Positions 59,777-64,000 of a stretch of DNA of 64,000 nt are shown one piece after another; position 1 is the first letter of the stretch, and each line of letters starts with the position of its first letter. The DNA is from Paenibacillus sp. FSL R5-0345 (lineage in GTDB: Bacteria; Bacillota; Bacilli; Paenibacillales; Paenibacillaceae), in the NCBI RefSeq assembly GCF_000758585.1, contig NZ_CP009281.1:2852001-2916000 (forward strand), given 5' to 3'. The notes under the pieces are model-generated. The model saw only the letters and a program-made list of their open reading frames with translations, made no database searches and was not told the DNA's origin. Made by a program: the position numbers and the translations under genes.

Positions 59777-60866
59777 TAAGTTGAGAATTGCTATTGTAGG
59801 TTGCGGTGGGATCGCAAATGGAAAACATATGCCAAGTTTGTCACGTCAAAAGGATGCTGAAATGGTAGCTTTCTGCGATATCGTTGAAGAACGTGCTCAG
59901 GAAGCAGCTAAGACCTATGGTGCTGAGGGTGCTGCTGTTTACACAGATTACACCGAGCTATTGAAAGCTGGCGGTTTTGATATTGTTCATGTTTGCACAC
60001 CGAATGACAGTCACTCCGTGATTACTATTGCTGCATTGGAAGCAGGTAACCATGTAATGTGCGAGAAACCAATGGCTAAAACCACTGCCCAAGCACAAGA
60101 AATGTTGGACGCTGCGAAGCGTACGGGGATGAAGTTGTCTGTCGCTTACCAGAACCGTTATCGTTCGGATAGTGAATACCTTAAAGCACTCTGCGAAAAC
60201 GGCGAACTAGGTGATATCTATTATGCAAAAGCAATTGCCCTTCGTCGTCGTGCGGTTCCTACTTGGGGCGTGTTCCTGGATGAAGAAAAGCAAGGCGGCG
60301 GCCCACTGATCGATATCGGTACGCATGCACTTGATCTTACTTTATGGATGATGGATAATTATAAACCACGCAGTGTTATGGGCTCGTCTTTCCATAAGCT
60401 GAGTAACCGAAAGAACGCTGGAAATGCCTTTGGTCCTTGGGATCCTGAGCAATTTAAGGTGGAAGATTCTGCTTTTGGATTTATTACCATGGAAAATGGT
60501 GCTACAATTGTACTTGAATCCAGCTGGGCACTAAATGTATCTGAGTATCGAGAAGCTCAAACGCTTCTTGCAGGTACAGAAGGTGGTGCAGATATGAAGG
60601 ATGGTCTGCGCCTAAACGGTGACCGTGGTGGACGTCTGTATGAGACCAAAGTAGACTTGTCTGCTGGTGGAGTAGCGTTCTTTGATGGAGGACAGGAAAA
60701 TGAATCTGATCGTGAAGCTCGCTTGTGGCTTGAGGCGGTTAGAGAAGACAAGGAACCTGTAGTTAAACCTGAGCAGGCCCTCGTTGTTACTCAAATCTTG
60801 GAAGCTATTTATGAATCTTCACGTACAGGTCGCGCTGTGTATTTTGACGGCACATCAGATAATTAA
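59769..60866 (+). CDS. Gfo/Idh/MocA family oxidoreductase
   Basis: A 365-residue NAD(P)-dependent sugar dehydrogenase. The Rossmann motif is VGCGGIANGKHMPSL (about 10-24), with CEKPMA (about 98-103) carrying the active-site lysine, and a C-terminal alpha/beta substrate domain containing GGGPLIDIGTHALDLTLWMM (about 176-195). These enzymes oxidise a hydroxyl of sugars, sugar acids or inositols. AAGGAGG inside the end of the preceding gene, 8 bases overlap and no gap point to tight coupling. Exact substrate unknown. Confidence 0.88.
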   Translation: MSNKLRIAIVGCGGIANGKHMPSLSRQKDAEMVAFCDIVEERAQEAAKTYGAEGAAVYTDYTELLKAGGFDIVHVCTPNDSHSVITIAALEAGNHVMCEKPMAKTTAQAQEMLDAAKRTGMKLSVAYQNRYRSDSEYLKALCENGELGDIYYAKAIALRRRAVPTWGVFLDEEKQGGGPLIDIGTHALDLTLWMMDNYKPRSVMGSSFHKLSNRKNAGNAFGPWDPEQFKVEDSAFGFITMENGATIVLESSWALNVSEYREAQTLLAGTEGGADMKDGLRLNGDRGGRLYETKVDLSAGGVAFFDGGQENESDREARLWLEAVREDKEPVVKPEQALVVTQILEAIYESSRTGRAVYFDGTSDN

Positions 60867-60888
60867 TAGAGAATCAGGAGTGGAAGTC

Positions 60889-61965
60889 ATGAGCTCAAAC
60901 ATACATTCCGTAGTCATCGTTGGCTTTGGAGGAATGGGGAAATATCACGCAGAATTAATTAAGGAGAATAATTCCTTAGAAGTGGTAGGAACATACGACT
61001 TGCTTGAAGCACGTCGTACGGACTCCATCAAAGCTGGCTACAAGGTATTTGAAAGTTATGAAGAAGTATTAGCAGATCCTTCAGTTGAGATCGTTCTTAT
61101 TGCTACACCAAATGATGTGCACAAAGAAATTGCAGTACGTGCGCTCCAAGCCGGAAAACATGTTATTTGTGAGAAGCCGGTGGCTATGTCGAAGGAAGAG
61201 CTTCAAGAAATGCTGGCCGCTGCGGATGCAGCAGGACGTGTGTTCATGGTTCACCAGAATAGACGTTGGGATGAAGATTTCTTAACGATCAAGAAAATGT
61301 ATGATCAAGAGACAATCGGCTCGTTGTTCCAGATTGAATCCCGTGTACATGGAGCGAATGGTATTCCTGGGGACTGGCGTCATGTCAAGGCACAAGGTGG
61401 AGGTATGCTGCTGGATTGGGGCGTTCATTTATTGGACCAGCTTTTATTTATGATCGACAGCAAAGTTACCAGTGTGAGCAGCAGCCTGAGCTTTATTCTA
61501 GGCAATGATGTAGATGATGGTTTTGAAGCCATCCTACAATTTGAAAATGGGATAAAAGCTATCGTTGAGGTTGGTACAACCAACTTCATCACATTGCCTA
61601 GATGGTATGTGAAGGGTATTGAAGGCACGGGCATTATCGAGGATTGGTCTTTAACAGGTCGTTTAGTCACTAGAAACACTGAAGGTGAAAAGATCGAACC
61701 TAAGCCTATTCGTGCAGGTGTTGGATTAACTAAAACGATGGCACCTCCTTCTGAAGGGGCTACCATTACAGAAGCTTTACCTCAACCAGCCGATATAGGT
61801 TCTAGCTTCTATGACAATTTCGCAGCCGTAATTGAGGGTACAGCCGAACCAATCGTTAAGAATGCCGAAGTAATGCGTGTTCAGAATTTGATTGAGGCTA
61901 TTTTTGAATCTGCTGAGAAGAATCAAGTGCTGAAAGACTTCGATATGTATGGTGAAGGTAAGTAA
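60889..61965 (+). CDS. Gfo/Idh/MocA family oxidoreductase
   Basis: A 358-residue second oxidoreductase of the same family: VGFGGMGKYHAEL (about 10-22), CEKPVA (about 97-102) and QGGGMLLDWGVHLLDQLLFM (about 167-186). It is clearly diverged from its neighbour and not a recent duplicate. The frame opens at 60784 inside the previous gene, but AGGAGTGGAAGTC places the start at 60889. Two dehydrogenases in one operon often work in opposite directions (oxidise, then reduce) around an isomerase or lyase step. Confidence 0.88.
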   Translation: MSSNIHSVVIVGFGGMGKYHAELIKENNSLEVVGTYDLLEARRTDSIKAGYKVFESYEEVLADPSVEIVLIATPNDVHKEIAVRALQAGKHVICEKPVAMSKEELQEMLAAADAAGRVFMVHQNRRWDEDFLTIKKMYDQETIGSLFQIESRVHGANGIPGDWRHVKAQGGGMLLDWGVHLLDQLLFMIDSKVTSVSSSLSFILGNDVDDGFEAILQFENGIKAIVEVGTTNFITLPRWYVKGIEGTGIIEDWSLTGRLVTRNTEGEKIEPKPIRAGVGLTKTMAPPSEGATITEALPQPADIGSSFYDNFAAVIEGTAEPIVKNAEVMRVQNLIEAIFESAEKNQVLKDFDMYGEGK

Positions 61966-61991
61966 ACTATTTGCAAAAGAGGTGACTTACA

Positions 61992-62960
61992 TTGAAACTT
62001 GGAGTATTTATGGTCTTGTTTGGCGGTCGTAAGCTGGAGGATGCTCTTGATTATGTAGTGTCCAAAGGACTTAAGGCGGTAGAGATTGGTACAGGGGGTA
62101 ATCCTGGTAACAGTCACTGCAATCCAAAGATGCTTCTCGAGAATGAGACAGCATTGAAAGAATTTAAACATGCTGTGGAATCCCGTGGATTGACGATCAG
62201 TGCACTGAGCTGTCACGGAAATCCGCTACACCCACAAAAAGAGCTTGCTCAGAAGGATCATGAGGACTTTGTGAACTCGGTCAAATTGGCGCAGAAACTA
62301 GGCATTCCAGTCGTTAATACGTTTTCTGGATGTCCAGGTGATCATGAGGGTGCCAAGTACCCGAACTGGCCGGTAGCTCCATGGCCAAATGATTATCAAG
62401 AGATTCTGGATTGGCAATGGGAGAATAAAGTGATTCCTTACTGGACCGAATGGGGAGCTTTTGCCGCAGAGCACGATGTGAAAGTCGGTCTTGAGCTCCA
62501 TGGCGGATTCTCCGTCCACACACCGGGTACTCTTCTGCGCTTGAGAGAAGCTGCGGGTGAGGTTATCGGAGCTAACCTTGATCCGAGTCATATGTGGTGG
62601 CAAGGAATTGATCCGGTACAGGCGATTCATATTTTGGGCCGCCAAGGTGCGATCCATCATTTCCATGCTAAAGATACTGTTATTGATCCGGTTAATGTTA
62701 ATATGCATGGCTTAACAGATATGCAATCCTATACCAAGATGCTTGACCGTGCATGGCAATTCCGTTCGGTTGGCTTTGGACATGATCTTAAGACTTGGGC
62801 TGATATTATAAGTGCTCTTCGTTTAGTCGGTTATGATTATGTAGTTAGTATTGAGCATGAGGATGGACTGATGTCTGTAGAAGAAGGCTTCTCCAAAGCT
62901 GTAAGTAATCTTCAACAAGTATTGATTGAGGAGCCACTAACAGAAATGTGGTGGGTTTAA
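61992..62960 (+). CDS. Sugar phosphate isomerase/epimerase family protein (IolE-like group)
   Basis: A 322-residue xylose isomerase-like TIM barrel, larger than the first one. It starts MKLGVFMVLFGGRKLEDALDYVVSKGLKAVEIGTGG and has ALSCHGNPLHPQ (metal-near His about 75), VGLELHGGFSVHTPGTL (Glu about 164), NLDPSHMWWQGIDP (Asp/His about 197-200) and VSIEHEDGLM (Glu/His near 294-297), the usual metal ligands. TTG start with AAGAGGTG upstream. Last gene of the operon. IolE-type dehydratase, epimerase or 3-keto-sugar lyase activity are all possible. Confidence 0.84.
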   Translation: MKLGVFMVLFGGRKLEDALDYVVSKGLKAVEIGTGGNPGNSHCNPKMLLENETALKEFKHAVESRGLTISALSCHGNPLHPQKELAQKDHEDFVNSVKLAQKLGIPVVNTFSGCPGDHEGAKYPNWPVAPWPNDYQEILDWQWENKVIPYWTEWGAFAAEHDVKVGLELHGGFSVHTPGTLLRLREAAGEVIGANLDPSHMWWQGIDPVQAIHILGRQGAIHHFHAKDTVIDPVNVNMHGLTDMQSYTKMLDRAWQFRSVGFGHDLKTWADIISALRLVGYDYVVSIEHEDGLMSVEEGFSKAVSNLQQVLIEEPLTEMWWV

Positions 62961-62981
62961 AATCAATTGTATAGACATAAG

Positions 62982-63009
62982 AAATGACGTGCGCAAGCAC
63001 GTCATTTTT
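62982..63009 (+). terminator. Terminator of the oxidoreductase/isomerase operon
   Basis: Perfect AAATGACGTGC/GCACGTCATTT arms around a GCAA tetraloop, followed by TTTTT. Confidence 0.9.
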
Positions 63010-63056
63010 CCTGTATTAATAATCTGAATTTTAAACCTAAAAATTGGAGGACGAGC

Positions 63057-63314
63057 ATGCAGCCGATAAAAATACAGAGAGAACATAAACTTCAGATTAC
63101 ATCCAGTATTCAGGATTATTTTGATACCGAGCTATCTAGCGAAATTGGTCAATTAGCAAGTGAGAATCTTCTGGATTTTATGCTCAAAGAACTCTCACCT
63201 TATATTTACAACCAAGCACTGGCAGACGCCCGTAAAGTGATTGAGCAAAAGATGATTTCTGTAGAAGAAGAATTGTATGCACTTGAGCAACCATTAACAC
63301 TTGGCAAAAGATAG
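63057..63314 (+). CDS. DUF2164 family protein
   Basis: An 85-residue small helical protein. It fits the DUF2164 pattern: IKIQREHKLQITSSIQDYFDTELSSEIGQLASENLLDFMLKELSPYIYNQALADARKVIEQKM, with the conserved PYIYNQALxDA. The function is unknown. TGGAGGA precedes the ATG. It ends 18 bases before the convergent fabV, and no terminator is visible between them. Confidence 0.85.
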   Translation: MQPIKIQREHKLQITSSIQDYFDTELSSEIGQLASENLLDFMLKELSPYIYNQALADARKVIEQKMISVEEELYALEQPLTLGKR

Positions 63315-63331
63315 TCCGAACAAGATGTTGT

Positions 63332-64000
63332 TTACCGCAGATTGGTAATCGTTACGTCTGGATCAGTCTCTGCTTCGTAATCTACACCTTCAGTCTCGAA
63401 ACCAAATAACTGGAAGAACTCCTGTTTGTAGCTTTCTAGATCTGTTAATTCATAGATGTTGTCTGTACTGAGTTCATCCCAGATTTGACTCACTTGATGC
63501 TGTACAGCCGGAGACAGCTCCCAGTCGTCTATTCGGATACGGCCTTCTTCGTCCACAGGAGTTCCTTCGACTGCGTAGAGACGTTCTGTGAATAAGCGAT
63601 AGGTTTGTTCAATACAACCTTCATGAAGCCCTTTTTCTTTCATGACTTTGTATAGCGCAGAAGTGTAGAGAGGGACGACAGGAATTGCCGAGCTAGACTG
63701 TGTGACAAGACCTTTCGTAACTGCTACATAGGCCCGACCGCCAATACTAGATAGTTCTTCGTTAAGCGTATGTGCTGTGGATTCGAGATGATCTTTTGCA
63801 CGTCCAATCGTTCCTTTACGATAAACGGATTGGGTGATTTCTGGTCCGATATAAGAGAAAGCGATTGTGGTGGCATGATCGGCCAAAGCGCCGGCTTGCT
63901 GGAGTGCTTCAATCCAAAGCTGCCAATCGTCACCACCCATGACACGAATGGTATCATCGATTTCCTTCTCGGCTGCAGGCTCGATAGAAATTTGGCTGAC
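63332..64000 (-). CDS. fabV: Trans-2-enoyl-CoA/ACP reductase FabV, C-terminal part (partial)
   Basis: The frame runs off the right edge, so the N-terminal half with the Rossmann nucleotide site is outside the window. The visible 222 residues include VMGGDDWQLWIEAL, SYIGPEITQSVY, the catalytic Tyr-x8-Lys (YRKGTIGRAK), VAVTKGLVTQSSSAIPVVPLYTSALYKVMKEKGLHEGCIEQ, all characteristic of FabV. This enoyl reductase finishes fatty acid elongation and is known to tolerate triclosan. The internal ATG at 63940 is not the start; coding continues in frame to 64000. Confidence 0.93.
   Translation of the reverse strand, partial: VSQISIEPAAEKEIDDTIRVMGGDDWQLWIEALQQAGALADHATTIAFSYIGPEITQSVYRKGTIGRAKDHLESTAHTLNEELSSIGGRAYVAVTKGLVTQSSSAIPVVPLYTSALYKVMKEKGLHEGCIEQTYRLFTERLYAVEGTPVDEEGRIRIDDWELSPAVQHQVSQIWDELSTDNIYELTDLESYKQEFFQLFGFETEGVDYEAETDPDVTITNLR

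Overview
The window looks like a chromosomal segment of a Gram-positive, spore-forming Firmicute, most likely a Paenibacillus. The reasons are strong AGGAGG-type ribosome binding sites, frequent TTG/GTG starts, a T-box leader, a TPP riboswitch, CcpA cre-like sites, stalk/SLH-domain surface proteins, a YesMN-type two-component system beside a sugar ABC transporter, and a des-desK-desR cluster. The genus is inferred from gene families and style. No rRNA, tRNA, CRISPR array, transposase, prophage or plasmid function was recognised; this is ordinary chromosome with a few unusual regulatory structures.

Layout. 0-10 kb: aldose epimerase, thrS with T-box leader, TraX-like membrane protein, stalk-domain lipoprotein, metallophosphoesterase lipoprotein, nitroreductase, a YdaT-like small protein whose ribosome binding site lies inside a hairpin, a PrsA-type foldase, and a small LytTR regulator with a cre in its promoter. 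10-22 kb: lactonase, a divergent Hfq, PAP2 phosphatase, aromatic acid exporter-like protein, HelD, MFS exporter, transaldolase-like fsa, acetyltransferases, rpiA, VanZ-like protein. 22-32 kb: MarR-MMPL efflux operon, a four-domain chitin/cellulose-active LPMO, TPR protein, RCC1-repeat surface protein, LOG protein, a 54-residue small gene, a possible second Sm-like protein and YtaF. 32-40.5 kb: a sugar uptake operon with binding protein, two permeases, histidine kinase, a second membrane-anchored binding protein and an AraC-type response regulator. 40.5-46.4 kb: cold-sensing desaturase system, an archaeal/fungal-type aspartate-semialdehyde dehydrogenase, small proteins, RluF. 46.4-51.7 kb (minus strand): a TPP-controlled thiamine operon, ABC transporter thiZXY-like followed by thiM-thiD-thiE. 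51.7-54.1 kb: cystine-type ABC transporter. 54-58 kb: SLH protein, Fur, AIM24 protein, methyltransferase. 58-63 kb: an AraC regulator divergent from a four-gene operon of two Gfo/Idh/MocA oxidoreductases and two xylose-isomerase-like TIM barrels. The window ends inside fabV.

How the parts work together. The thiamine operon joins uptake of a pyrimidine precursor with salvage of thiazole (thiM) and pyrimidine (thiD) and their coupling (thiE), under one riboswitch and terminator. Its first gene seems to lack a canonical start codon, and its leader carries a tandem 64-bp hairpin repeat right before the ribosome binding site. The sugar operon and the oxidoreductase/isomerase operon are two carbohydrate-use loci, each with its own AraC-type regulator. 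desK-desR is expected to turn on des when membranes stiffen in the cold. The most interesting items for follow-up are the thiZ start and its leader repeats, the ribosome-binding-site hairpin at 8.23 kb, the two Sm-like genes, and the possible 3-keto-sugar operon at 59-63 kb.
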